48,848 nucleotides of DNA from Corynebacterium sp. (GCA_030530875.1 JAUMUD010000015.1:1-48848); one strand, 5' to 3'. Counted from the first letter of the stretch, positions 30,264 through 38,469 are shown. The notes: a model not told the origin generated them from the letters alone. Translations and numbers: made by a program.

Positions 30264-30264
30264 C
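30241..30264 (+). terminator. Rho-independent terminator
   Basis: AGCCCCG pairs with CGGGGCT around a six-base loop, followed by TTTT. It lies about 100 bases after the ilvC terminator, so it must end a second short transcript or back up the first. Confidence 0.75.
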
Positions 30265-30361
30265 AAATTTTCGGGGGCAAACAGCCAATTAGAATGTAGT
30301 GCATACAATCGCTGCGTAGTATATCCTGGAGAGCAAATGATGATTGCTTATTAGGGAGGCA

Positions 30362-31579
30362 ATGGTGAATCAACCGCAATCCACGGCACGTGAGGCTTTG
30401 CAAGATGCGCTGACTGTGATGATTTATCGCACCAGTATCTTGACCAAGCGCTCGATTGAAGAAGTAGTGTACATGGATAGCGAGGTACTACATGCAGTTA
30501 TCCATGAGGAACGTACCCCAGTAAATCTCCGTCTCCTCTTTGCCTCACGCTATATCACCTGCCTATTCGATTTTGGCTTTGAACTAAATCCAATTCCTGA
30601 CGCCCTGCCACCAGGGGAGACCGAGGAAGAAAATCTCCAACTGTGGGATATTGCCGCACAGATTCTGCGCGACCGCAGTGTGGACTGGCTTAAGGAAGAT
30701 GGTGTCCCTGGCATCATGGCTCTGCGCCTCAAGCTCGACTGGGACTTCCTGTTGGGCCTTAACTGGGACGCCAGTTCTTTTGAGGAAATCATCAAGGCCA
30801 AGAATGGCTACTCCCTTACCAGTGCCATCACCATGGACCGTATGTCCACGGATGAGGATAATTCGGAAGAAATCGCCTCCAAGTTCAAAGAGATTCTCGG
30901 CAATGCAGGGGAGTTTGACTTCAGCGGCCTTGAAGCCCTCCTCGGCGAAGACAGCCCCACGCTCAATGAGTATGACGAAGACGAAGACGATGACTGGGAC
31001 GATGACTGGGAGGATGATTGGGATGAGGACGAGGACGAAGATCCCTTCTTCAATTGGCTAGATAGTGACGGCTGGTTCTTCATTCCAAATGAACGCGACC
31101 CGCTCGAGTACTTCGTTGCCGCTGATAGTCTGGATACCGCGAAGATGGTTCGTCTCCACGAAATGCAGTCCCTATTGAATTGCCAGCGCAGTTGGGCTGG
31201 TGTGCTCGAAATTCTCACCCTGCGCCTGCGCCTCCACGCCACCGATGAGAAGCTCTATCCTACGGCACTCCACGATCAGGAGCGCTTCCTGACCATGGGT
31301 ACCGCCTATAGCCTCATTGCGCGTCTTGATGGGCTGCTGCGCATTTGCCGCACGGAGAGTGAGTACATCGCCAAGCTCGAGCAAGGCCTCAAGTTTGAAG
31401 CCAGCCGCAAGTCGATGGAATATCCGGAGTACCTGGATACGGTCTTTGCCCAAAGGGTCGAGCTCTTCAAGGATGAATTTGATGTCCTCATGGCTGATAC
31501 TGACCTGTCCTATGCCGAGGCAGTGGATCTGACTAAGTCCTTTATTGATTGGGAGTTGAACGAGAATGACGAACTTTAG
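30362..31579 (+). CDS. Conserved-looking hypothetical protein with an acidic central stretch
   Basis: The protein has 405 residues and no family I recognise. It is soluble and mostly helical, with no signal peptide. Residues of about 205-235 form a run of Asp, Glu and Trp (DEDEDDDWDDDWEDDWDEDE), a very acidic linker between two helical halves. The start is uncertain: GGAGG lies only two bases before the ATG at 30362, so the in-frame GTG at 30365 is a good alternative. A five-codon frame (MMIAY) with its own GGAG stops just before. The next gene overlaps its end by 14 bases, so the two are almost certainly translated together. Confidence 0.75.
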   Translation: MVNQPQSTAREALQDALTVMIYRTSILTKRSIEEVVYMDSEVLHAVIHEERTPVNLRLLFASRYITCLFDFGFELNPIPDALPPGETEEENLQLWDIAAQILRDRSVDWLKEDGVPGIMALRLKLDWDFLLGLNWDASSFEEIIKAKNGYSLTSAITMDRMSTDEDNSEEIASKFKEILGNAGEFDFSGLEALLGEDSPTLNEYDEDEDDDWDDDWEDDWDEDEDEDPFFNWLDSDGWFFIPNERDPLEYFVAADSLDTAKMVRLHEMQSLLNCQRSWAGVLEILTLRLRLHATDEKLYPTALHDQERFLTMGTAYSLIARLDGLLRICRTESEYIAKLEQGLKFEASRKSMEYPEYLDTVFAQRVELFKDEFDVLMADTDLSYAEAVDLTKSFIDWELNENDEL

Positions 31580-32684
31580 TGATGAAAGGCGCGCCAAGCT
31601 TCAACTCATGCTTGGTCGCCTGAGCTATGTTATCGAAGAAATTCTGCGCTATTCGCAGGAAAACAAAGATGAGATCAATCCTATGGACTATGAGGGCCTC
31701 ATCGGGGTCATTGATATGTCCATGACCCTTCAGGATGTGCTCGCCCCATATGGCTTCAATATGCAGGCGCACGCCGGTGGCGTGGATATGCCATTTGGCT
31801 TTGGCAATATGTTTGACCGCTGGCAGCGCTACTTCCAGGAGGTTCTGGCTGAACTTACTGGTTGGCTTGAGAGTGGTGAGCCGCGCCCCGATACCATTGC
31901 TGATTTTACCTATCTCTACATGGCAGTCTTTGGCCCTGAACACCCACTGACCAAGCGCGTTATGGAGGCCGGTGCCGAGTCCTTCTACCAGGCTAAAAAG
32001 GCTGGCGGGGAACATCCTAATCTGGCTAATGTGCTCAATCAGCACCACGGTATGCCTGAGGGCATGCCACTTGACCCTGATGTTGAGCGCGAGCAGCTGG
32101 CTGAGGACCTTGTGAAACTCAGGGATTTTTTCGCCCAACTCGATGACTCTGATGAAGTCACCGATGAGGACTTCTTCGGTGGTGGCCATCCAGCCAAGAA
32201 CCCCACTCACGACAATGGTCTTGAATTCCTGGTCATGCCAATCCACAAGGACATCATGTACTATCTCACCAACGGCGAGGAAGAAGACCGCCCGGAGCGT
32301 GCCCATGTGGATTCATACAAGCAGTACGATAAAACCACGGATGCGTGGCGTGAGCTTTTCGAAAGTACGTGTCTCGCCGCCATCTATGATTACCGCTTCC
32401 CTGGCAGCATGAGTTTTGTTCATCGCCTGCGCGGTGACCTGGTCAAAATTGGCATGGCCTATGGTCTTATCCCTGCTCTTGATGAAATCCTCGACCTTTA
32501 TGGCGACGATGGTTCCGACCTTAAATTCACAAAGCAGCACAAGGACCAAGTCCTGGCGGACCTGCGCGAAGAATTCACCAAATTCTGGAAAGAGCTCAAG
32601 ACCTACTGCACCTGGAGCTCCTTCCGCATGGATGATGCTAAGTTCCTCCTTGAGGAACACCGCGCCGCCCTCGGCCTCAGGTAG
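31566..32684 (+). CDS. Hypothetical protein, partner of the preceding gene
   Basis: The protein has 372 residues, is soluble, acidic and helical, and matches no family I know. It begins inside the end of the preceding gene (14-base overlap), with GGGAG about 10 bases upstream, so it should be made in step with it. Features are a Gly/Met-rich segment (HAGGVDMPFGFGNMF) near residue 70 and an acidic DDSDEVTDEDFFGGGH stretch near residue 200. The two proteins share a helix-rich, acidic character, though no clear sequence repeat was seen between them. A terminator follows at 32737. Confidence 0.75.
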   Translation: MTNFSDERRAKLQLMLGRLSYVIEEILRYSQENKDEINPMDYEGLIGVIDMSMTLQDVLAPYGFNMQAHAGGVDMPFGFGNMFDRWQRYFQEVLAELTGWLESGEPRPDTIADFTYLYMAVFGPEHPLTKRVMEAGAESFYQAKKAGGEHPNLANVLNQHHGMPEGMPLDPDVEREQLAEDLVKLRDFFAQLDDSDEVTDEDFFGGGHPAKNPTHDNGLEFLVMPIHKDIMYYLTNGEEEDRPERAHVDSYKQYDKTTDAWRELFESTCLAAIYDYRFPGSMSFVHRLRGDLVKIGMAYGLIPALDEILDLYGDDGSDLKFTKQHKDQVLADLREEFTKFWKELKTYCTWSSFRMDDAKFLLEEHRAALGLR

Positions 32685-32736
32685 TCAAAACTCCGCCTCC
32701 GTACCTACGCTCTCATAGGAAAGGTCTTGTGATTTT

Positions 32737-32784
32737 AGGCACAATGGCAATCTCATATTCTGGGATGGTCCTTGTGCCTTTCTT
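32737..32784 (+). terminator. Terminator after the two hypothetical genes
   Basis: AGGCACAA pairs with TTGTGCCT around a 27-base loop, followed by TTCTTATT. Confidence 0.6.
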
Positions 32785-32921
32785 ATTGTTAAAAATCCAC
32801 TTTTTAACCTCGCGTGCCGGTTAACCTGCAGGAATGGGAACTAGCCCCAAGAATTTCACTGTCTCAATTACCCGTTCTTAGTGGCAATGATTTTGCTTTA
32901 GCTTCTAAGCGGAACGGGTTC

Positions 32922-32969
32922 CATTTTCATTTAATTGACTTTATTGAAAATGAGGCTAGGCTAAATTCT
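32922..32969 (+). promoter_or_regulatory. Promoter and candidate operator of the cation exporter gene
   Basis: TTGACT (32935-32940) and TAGGCT (32957-32962) are 16 bases apart, and the -10 box ends seven bases before the ATG at 32970, so the message is leaderless. An inverted repeat, CATTTTCA (32922-32929) and TGAAAATG (32945-32952), spans the -35 box, the place where a repressor would block polymerase. A metal sensor (Zur- or ArsR-type) is a guess from the gene it precedes. Confidence 0.5.
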
Positions 32970-33956
32970 ATGAACGCACCTCAGGCCGAAGACCCACAAC
33001 TTCGTCAGGATCACTCCCATGATCATTCTCATAGCCACTCCCACGGTCATGATCATGCTCACCATGGTGGTCATACACATGACCACCATGTACCGGAGAC
33101 CATTGCTGCGCTGATGGTCGTGCTGGTGATGAGCTTGGTCATCTTTGTGGCTGAGGTCCTTGCCGGTATCTTTTCGGGCTCACTGTCATTGCTGGCGGAC
33201 TCGGCGCATATGTTTAGTGATGTGCTGGGCCTGGTACTGGCGGCGGTGGCCATCATGATTGGGCGTAAGCAGGGAAGTGCCACGGCGACCTATGGCAATA
33301 AGCGTGCTGAGGTCATGGCCGCAGCCTTTAATGCGATCTTCGTATCCGTGGTTTGTGTGTGGATTGTGGTGGAGGCTGTTGAGAGGCTAGGAAGCCACGA
33401 GCCAATTAATACCGGAATGATGCTGATTGTGGCAGTGATTGGTCTGGTGGCCAATTTTATTAGTGCCATGATGCTGGTGCGTAAGCAGCATGAGAGCCTG
33501 AACCTGAAGGGCGCGTATTTGCATGTGCTCAGTGACTTGTTCGGGTCCATTGCGGTTGTAGTGGCGGGCCTTGTTATTCGCTATACCGGATTCCATGCGG
33601 CGGATACTATTGCATCCCTGATTATTGCGGGCATTATTTTGCCGCGCACGTGGAAGTTGCTGCGCCAATCCATGAGGGTGTTGATGGAGTGGACCCCGGA
33701 GAATGTGGATAATGAAGAGGTTATTCAACGCCTCTTAGAGGTTGATGGGGTAGAGGCAGTACATGATCTTCACCTGTGGAGCGTGGATGGGGCAGATGTG
33801 TTGTGCACGGCGCACCTGGTCGTTGATGATCTGAATAAAAACTGCAAGATTCTCTGCGCAGCGAATTCGGTGCTCGAAGACATGGGCATTGGGCACTCAA
33901 CGCTGCAGGTAGAATCCAGTGAGCATTCGGCCATTGAGCCAGCAGATTTACACTAG
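32970..33956 (+). CDS. Cation diffusion facilitator (Zn/Cd/Co-type efflux)
   Basis: The protein has 328 residues. The N-terminus is a histidine-rich tail (HSHDHSHSHSHGHDHAHH), typical of CzcD/ZitB zinc exporters. Six membrane segments follow, with metal-site motifs DSAHMFSD in the second and HVLSDLFGS in the fifth, and then a cytoplasmic C-terminal domain (EVDGVEAVHDLHLWSVDG). It exports divalent cations in exchange for protons. The start at 32970 is chosen because it directly precedes the His tail and fits the promoter; an upstream frame from 32814 has no ribosome site and adds nothing conserved. Confidence 0.9.
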   Translation: MNAPQAEDPQLRQDHSHDHSHSHSHGHDHAHHGGHTHDHHVPETIAALMVVLVMSLVIFVAEVLAGIFSGSLSLLADSAHMFSDVLGLVLAAVAIMIGRKQGSATATYGNKRAEVMAAAFNAIFVSVVCVWIVVEAVERLGSHEPINTGMMLIVAVIGLVANFISAMMLVRKQHESLNLKGAYLHVLSDLFGSIAVVVAGLVIRYTGFHAADTIASLIIAGIILPRTWKLLRQSMRVLMEWTPENVDNEEVIQRLLEVDGVEAVHDLHLWSVDGADVLCTAHLVVDDLNKNCKILCAANSVLEDMGIGHSTLQVESSEHSAIEPADLH

Positions 33957-33976
33957 AAAACTTTAGGGTAGAAGGG

Positions 33977-34081
33977 TACAATAGTGCTTGTCGCACGCCA
34001 ATGAGCCGGCGTGGACCCGTATCTGGCCGACGCGGTCGTGCCTGTCGGATACGGACGCACCTCATGTCAGGAGATACAGAC
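33977..34081 (+). promoter_or_regulatory. serA promoter and structured 5' leader
   Basis: TACAAT at 33977-33982 is a good -10 box, giving a leader of about 90 bases before the serA GTG. CCGTATC (34017-34023) and GATACGG (34048-34054) form a 7-bp stem, extended by GCGT/ACGC after a bulge, with an inner CGAC/GTCG hairpin. The ribosome site AGGAGA follows at 34069-34074. The structure is GC-rich and could act in regulation, but it matches no riboswitch I know. Confidence 0.45.
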
Positions 34082-35674
34082 GTGACCCAGACTGGCCGTC
34101 CAGTAGTACTAATCGCAGATAAGCTCGCGCAGTCCACAGTAGACGCGCTTGGAGATGCAGTGGAGGTGCGTTGGGTCGATGGCCCCAACCGCCCAGAATT
34201 GCTTGCAGCTGTTCCAGAGGCTGATGCCCTTCTGGTTCGCTCCGCAACCACTGTTGATGCTGAGGTTTTGGCCGCAGCAAAGAATCTCAAGATTGTTGGT
34301 CGTGCAGGCGTAGGCCTGGACAATGTTGATATTGCCGCCGCTACTGAGCGTGGCGTGATGGTTGTCAACGCACCAACCTCCAATATTCACTCCGCTTGTG
34401 AGCATGCAATTGCTCTGATGCTCTCCACCGCTCGTCAGATTCCTGCAGCTGATAAGACGCTGCGTGACGCCGAGTGGAAGCGCTCTTCCTTTAGCGGCGT
34501 AGAAATCTTTGGTAAGACCATTGGTATTGTTGGTTTTGGCCACATTGGTCAGCTTTTCGCTCAGCGTCTCGCAGCATTTGAGACCACCATCATTGCCTAT
34601 GATCCATATGCAAACCCAGCCCGTGCAGCCCAGCTTGGTGTAGAGCTCGTTGAGCTCGAAGAGCTGGTTTCCCGCGCTGATTTCATCACCATCCACCTGC
34701 CAAAGACCAAGGAAACTGCAGGCATGTTCAATGCTGAGCTCCTGGCTAAGGCAAAGAAGGGCCAGATTATTGTTAATGCTGCCCGCGGTGGTCTGATTGA
34801 TGAGCAGGCTCTGGCTGATGCCATTAAGTCCGGCCACATCCGTGGCGCCGGCATTGACGTCTACTCCACCGAGCCTTGCACGGATTCCCCACTCTTTGAA
34901 CTCCCACAGGTTGTTGTGACCCCTCACCTTGGTGCTTCTACCGTTGAGGCTCAGGACCGTGCCGGCACCGATGTTGCCGCTTCTGTTCTGAAGGCCCTTG
35001 CTGGCGAGTTTGTTCCTGACGCTGTCAATGTTTCCGGTGGCCGTGTTGGTGAAGAGGTTGCTGCATGGCTTGACCTCGTACGCAAGCTTGGTGTGGTTGC
35101 TGGCGCTCTGCTTGATGGTGCTCCAGTTGCCATTGAGGTTGAGGCTCGTGGTGAGCTCTCCACTGAGAAGGTGGACGCTCTTGGTCTTTCCGCTCTGCGC
35201 GGTCTGTTCTCCGCAGTAGTTGATGAGCAAGTCACCTTTGTGAATGCTCCACGCATCGCTGAAGAGCGCGGTGTCACCCTCACTGTGAAGACTGCTCCTG
35301 AGTCCCAGTCCCACCGCTCTGTGGTTGAGGTTTCTGTGGTTACCAATGATGGCAAGCGCGTAAGCGTCATCGGTACCCTCTCCGGTCTTGACCGCGTGGA
35401 GAAGATTGTTCGCATCAATGGCCGTGGCCTGGACCTTCGTGCCACCGGCCGCAACCTCTTCTTCCACTACGCTGATGCTCCTGGCCTTCTGGGTAAGGTC
35501 GGTACCCGCCTCGGCGCTGAGGGTATCAACATCCTCGCTGCTGCACTCTCCCAGGACTCCGCCGGCGATGGCGCAACCCTGGTTCTGCGTGTCGACGCTG
35601 AGGTTCCTGAAGCCGTGCTCGAGAGCATTGCCACCGAGGTCAATGCCAAGACCGCACAGCTTGATCTGAACTAA
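34082..35674 (+). CDS. serA: D-3-phosphoglycerate dehydrogenase
   Basis: The protein has 530 residues, the same as C. glutamicum SerA. It oxidises 3-phosphoglycerate with NAD, the first step of serine synthesis. The NAD site is GIVGFGHIGQLFAQRL near residue 145; the catalytic block contains NAARGGLIDEQAL, and the His of TPHLGAST lies near residue 280. The extra substrate-binding (ASB) domain and a C-terminal ACT domain (LLGKVGTRLGAEGINI) mark the long form that serine inhibits. The GTG at 34082 is chosen over the in-frame ATG at 34064 because AGGAGA lies seven bases before it and the protein then matches the family's start (TQTGRPVVLIADKLAQ). Confidence 0.95.
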   Translation: MTQTGRPVVLIADKLAQSTVDALGDAVEVRWVDGPNRPELLAAVPEADALLVRSATTVDAEVLAAAKNLKIVGRAGVGLDNVDIAAATERGVMVVNAPTSNIHSACEHAIALMLSTARQIPAADKTLRDAEWKRSSFSGVEIFGKTIGIVGFGHIGQLFAQRLAAFETTIIAYDPYANPARAAQLGVELVELEELVSRADFITIHLPKTKETAGMFNAELLAKAKKGQIIVNAARGGLIDEQALADAIKSGHIRGAGIDVYSTEPCTDSPLFELPQVVVTPHLGASTVEAQDRAGTDVAASVLKALAGEFVPDAVNVSGGRVGEEVAAWLDLVRKLGVVAGALLDGAPVAIEVEARGELSTEKVDALGLSALRGLFSAVVDEQVTFVNAPRIAEERGVTLTVKTAPESQSHRSVVEVSVVTNDGKRVSVIGTLSGLDRVEKIVRINGRGLDLRATGRNLFFHYADAPGLLGKVGTRLGAEGINILAAALSQDSAGDGATLVLRVDAEVPEAVLESIATEVNAKTAQLDLN

Positions 35675-35698
35675 GCTCAGAGCACTCAGATACTCCTC

Positions 35699-35744
35699 GC
35701 GGAGACCCACATCCCCAGTTCGGGGCGCGTGGGTCTCCGCTTTT
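35699..35744 (+). terminator. Terminator after serA
   Basis: GCGGAGACCCAC and GTGGGTCTCCGC form a perfect 12-bp stem, with an inner CCCC/GGGG pair, followed by TTTT. Confidence 0.9.
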
Positions 35745-35849
35745 GGCTTTTCCAGGTAAAACAGCTTTCTGCGGGCACAAGCACCGGCTTGCGCTGGCAC
35801 TTGACCCTGTAGCATATCTGCGGGTATACTAGCGCTTATATACTAGTGC

Positions 35850-36142
35850 TCAGACTGTATATCCGAGTGGGCCCCTTAGTTCATTAATTTGAACTCCGGA
35901 ACCAGAGTTGCACCGTCTGGTTCCGGTTAGGGGTTACCCTTTCGTCTCTTCCAGACGGACAAAGCCGTCCTTTTCAAGACTTCCACGAAGACTCTCCCTA
36001 AGAAAGCTCCGAAAAGCTTGGGGGAGCCATTGGTTTTTAAAATCTAGACACTCAAGGCCGAAACCTATCTCCGGGCCGGTTGGCTCATTGTATGAGTTAA
36101 GTTATTAAATCGGGCCGCACACGGTGGTGCGGCCCGATTTTC
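35850..36142 (+). ncRNA. Tandem small RNA, copy 1
   Basis: The promoter is TTGACC at 35801, with two -10 boxes (TATACT at 35825 and again at 35839) caused by a 14-base duplication. The RNA of about 290 bases has a CCGG..CCAGAG/CTCTGG..CCGG-type hairpin and an AAGCT/AGCTT hairpin inside a CTCCC/GGGGAG stem. It ends in the terminator ATCGGGCCGCAC/GTGCGGCCCGAT followed by TTT (36107-36142). No frame with a ribosome site is shared among the copies. Confidence 0.7.
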
Positions 36143-36231
36143 GTGGTGTAATGCGCGATCTTTGCACGGGCACAAGCACCGGCTTGCGCCGGCACTTGAC
36201 CCTCTAGCATACCCGAGGGTATACTAGTGCT

Positions 36232-36522
36232 CAGATCATATGTCTGAGCGGGGCCCCGCGTTCATTAATTTGAACGCCGGTTCCAGAGTTCGTGGCTCTG
36301 GTTCCGGTTAGGGGTTACCCTTTCGTCTCTTCCAGACGAACAAAGCCGTCCTTTTCAAGACTTCCACGAGGACTCTCCCTAAGAAAGCTCCGAAGAGCTT
36401 GGGGAGCCAGTGGTCTTTAAAACCTAGACACTCAAGGCCGAAACCTATCTCCGCGCCGGTTGGCTCATTGTATGAGTTAAGTTATTAAATCGGGCCGCAC
36501 ACGGTGGTGCGGCCCGATTTTC
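36232..36522 (+). ncRNA. Tandem small RNA, copy 2
   Basis: TTGACC at 36196 and TATACT at 36220 (18 apart) give a near-consensus promoter. The transcript would begin near 36232. It carries, in order, GCTCAG/CTGAGC, GTTCA/TGAAC and CCAGAG/CTCTGG hairpins in its first 90 bases, then the GAGC-capped stem of CTCCC/GGGGAG near 36390, and ends in the same strong terminator as copy 1 (36487-36522). About 290 bases long. Confidence 0.7.
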
Positions 36523-36611
36523 GTGGTGTAATGCGCGATCTTTGCACGGGCACAAGCACCGGCTTGCGCCGGCACTTGACCCTCTAGCATACCCGAGGGT
36601 ATACTAGTGCT

Positions 36612-36858
36612 CAGATCATATGTCTGAGCGGGGCCCCGCGTTCATTAATTTGAACGCCGGTTCCAGAGTTCGTGGCTCTGGTTCCGGTTAGGGGTTACCC
36701 TTTCGTCTCTTCCAGACGAACAAAGCCGTCCTTTTCAAGACTTCCACGAGGACTCTCCCTAAGAAAGCTCCGAAGAGCTTGGGGAGCCAGTGGTCTTTAA
36801 AACCTAGACACTCAAGGCCGAAACCTATCTCTGCGCCGGTTGACTCACTGCACCGAAG
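36612..36858 (+). ncRNA. Tandem small RNA, copy 3, terminator lost
   Basis: The promoter (TTGACC 36576, TATACT 36600) and the first ~245 bases are nearly identical to copy 2. After about 36858 the sequence is unrelated and the terminator is missing, so this copy either is inactive or makes a longer transcript running towards leuB. A minus-strand ORF with a strong ribosome site overlaps it. Confidence 0.55.
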
Positions 36859-36900
36859 CGACTCAAGCCAATTTTTCAGTTCTAAAGCGTACTCAAACAT
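36688..36900 (-). CDS. Small ORF antisense to small RNA copy 3 (candidate gene)
   Basis: Read on the minus strand, AAAGGAGG lies seven bases before an ATG at 36900, a perfect ribosome site. The frame runs 70 codons, starting MFEYALELKNWLESLR and ending in a hydrophobic, basic tail (FGAFLGRVLVEVLKRTALFVWKRRKGNP, quoted in parts as FGAFLGRVLVEVLK and FVWKRRKGNP). Most of it is the complement of the RNA repeat, and the same frame is open in copy 2 but has no start there. Only the first ~15 codons and the ribosome site are unique to this copy. It may be a chance fusion of upstream signals to the repeat, or a small membrane-active protein controlled by the antisense RNA. Confidence 0.35.
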   Translation of the reverse strand: MFEYALELKNWLESLRCSESTGAEIGFGLECLGFKDHWLPKLFGAFLGRVLVEVLKRTALFVWKRRKGNP

Positions 36901-37355
36901 ACAATCACCTCCTTTCCATCGCTGGTCGGAAGGTGATGCGATTAGCACCACGTCATCCATTCTACTTTATGTTCGGGACATGAATAGAAGTATGCTTTCA
37001 CCAGCGGAAATGTTGGAATCGGGCGTCGAATTTTTGAAAGTTTTTTCGCAGGTGGTTTTAGGTGGATAGTTAACTTATGCGAAGGCGCGCCGCAGCGTGT
37101 TCGGCTGAAAGAAAATTCGAGAATAAAAATGCGATTTAATAGCTATGACAGGACCAGCTTCGTGTGATGTTAATGCCGGAGTCCCGGTGGCCAAGGACTT
37201 CGTCACGGTCGCCAATAACAAGACCATGATGCGTTCCGGTGTGACCAAGAATTGGGGCAATACACCTGAACGAAGCGCGGGATAGTAATTCAGCCCGCCG
37301 CGCCTGTGGTAAGATTAACGGCAGTATCATAATGTGAGAAAGGGTGTCCCATTCT
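36901..37355. other. Gap before leuB without a firm gene
   Basis: I see a 29-codon plus-strand frame at 36980 (MNRSMLSPAEMLESG..) without a good ribosome site, and a 46-codon frame at 37144 (MTGPASCDVNAGV..) also without one. TAAGAT near 37311 may be the leuB -10 box, and AAAGGG at 37339-37344 its ribosome site. On the plus strand CACCTCCTTTC at 36907-36917 resembles the 3' end of 16S rRNA only because it is the complement of the minus-strand ribosome site. Confidence 0.5.
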
Positions 37356-38378
37356 ATGAAACTTGCTGTTATTGGTGGCGATGGTATTGGCCCAGAGGTA
37401 ACCGCCGAGGCCTTGAAGGTTCTCAAGGCCCTGCGTGATGATATTGAGGTTACCGATTATGACCTCGGCGCACGCCGTTACCTGCGCAATGGCGAACTGC
37501 TCACCGAGGCCGACCTTGCCTCCCTGCGAGAGCATGATGCCATTTTGCTCGGTGCCATCGGCGCCCCAGGTAGTGTCCCACCGGGTGTCCTTGAGCGCGG
37601 ACTTTTGCTCAAGATGCGCTTTGCCCTGGATCACCACGTGAATCTCCGCCCAGCCAAGCTCTACCCAACGGCAACCAGTCCTCTGGCTAACCCTGGTGAG
37701 ATTGACTTTGTTGTTGTCCGCGAGGGCACCGAGGGCCTTTACTGCGGCAATGGCGGTACCCTGCGTGAGGGCACCCCACATGAGGTTGCCTCCGAGGTTT
37801 CCCAGAACACCCGCTACGGTGTCGAGCGCGTGGTCCGTGATGCCTTTGAGCGTGCCATGAAGCGCCGCAAGCACCTGACCCTTGTGCACAAGACCAATGT
37901 GCTCGTCAATGCTGGTGGCCTCTGGCAGCGCACCGTCAATGAGGTGGCCAAGGAATATCCTGAGGTCACCGTGGACTATAACCACATTGACGCCGCCACC
38001 ATCTACATGGTCACCAACCCAAGTCGCTATGACGTGATTGTCACCGATAACCTCTTCGGTGATATCCTCACTGACCTTGCTGGTGCTGTTACTGGTGGTA
38101 TTGGTCTGGCCGCTTCGGGCAATATTGATGCCACCGGCGCCAACCCATCCATGTTCGAGCCTGTCCACGGTTCCGCCCCAGATATTGCTGGTCAGGGCAT
38201 TGCTGACCCAACTGCAGCCATTCTCTCCGCAGCCATGCTGCTGCGTCACCTTGGTGATGAGGCCAATGCCCAGAAGATTGAGACCGCAGTGGCCAAGGAT
38301 GTTGAAACCCGTGGCGATGCCCCAATCAAGACCGCCGAGGTCGGCGACCGCATCGCAGCAGCTGTTGCAGCTCTTTAA
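37356..38378 (+). CDS. leuB: 3-isopropylmalate dehydrogenase
   Basis: The protein has 340 residues and starts [20 protein letters not shown], as in C. glutamicum. It oxidises and decarboxylates 3-isopropylmalate with NAD in leucine synthesis. Substrate arginines lie in [21 protein letters not shown] (in part), and the conserved [21 protein letters not shown] metal and cofactor block lies near residue 230, followed by [14 protein letters not shown]. The ATG at 37356 is preferred to an in-frame GTG at 37344, which overlaps the ribosome site. Two hairpins follow the stop. Confidence 0.96.
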   Translation: MKLAVIGGDGIGPEVTAEALKVLKALRDDIEVTDYDLGARRYLRNGELLTEADLASLREHDAILLGAIGAPGSVPPGVLERGLLLKMRFALDHHVNLRPAKLYPTATSPLANPGEIDFVVVREGTEGLYCGNGGTLREGTPHEVASEVSQNTRYGVERVVRDAFERAMKRRKHLTLVHKTNVLVNAGGLWQRTVNEVAKEYPEVTVDYNHIDAATIYMVTNPSRYDVIVTDNLFGDILTDLAGAVTGGIGLAASGNIDATGANPSMFEPVHGSAPDIAGQGIADPTAAILSAAMLLRHLGDEANAQKIETAVAKDVETRGDAPIKTAEVGDRIAAAVAAL

Positions 38379-38469
38379 GCTTTGGGCTGGTTGAGCTCGC
38401 CGCTTTGCTTTCTGGTCTAGCCGCTCCCGGCTCTGGGCCAGCTGCACTGGCTTGACTCTTTAGCTTTAC

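Larger units (their letters stand above)
35772..36858 (+). repeat. Three tandem copies of a ~380-base promoter-RNA-terminator unit
   Basis: Units 2 and 3 are 380 bases apart and almost identical up to about 36830. Unit 1 is more diverged and carries a 14-base duplication at its -10 box. Identity breaks off in unit 3 at about 36858, before the place where units 1 and 2 have their terminator. Each unit begins with an inverted GCACAAGCACCGGCTTG-type stretch just before the -35 box. Confidence 0.9.

Noticed and set aside
36907-36917. CACCTCCTTTC resembling the 3' end of 16S rRNA
   Set aside because: No rRNA sequence precedes it. It is the complement of a minus-strand ribosome site.
36980-37069. 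A 29-codon plus-strand frame that could be a tiny porin-like peptide
   Set aside because: It has no ribosome site and no resemblance to PorA, PorH or PorB beyond size.
35772-37343. The RNA repeats as a T-box or leucine riboswitch for leuB
   Set aside because: No T-box antiterminator sequence is present, each complete copy ends in its own terminator, and leuB lies 500 bases past the last copy with its own -10 box.
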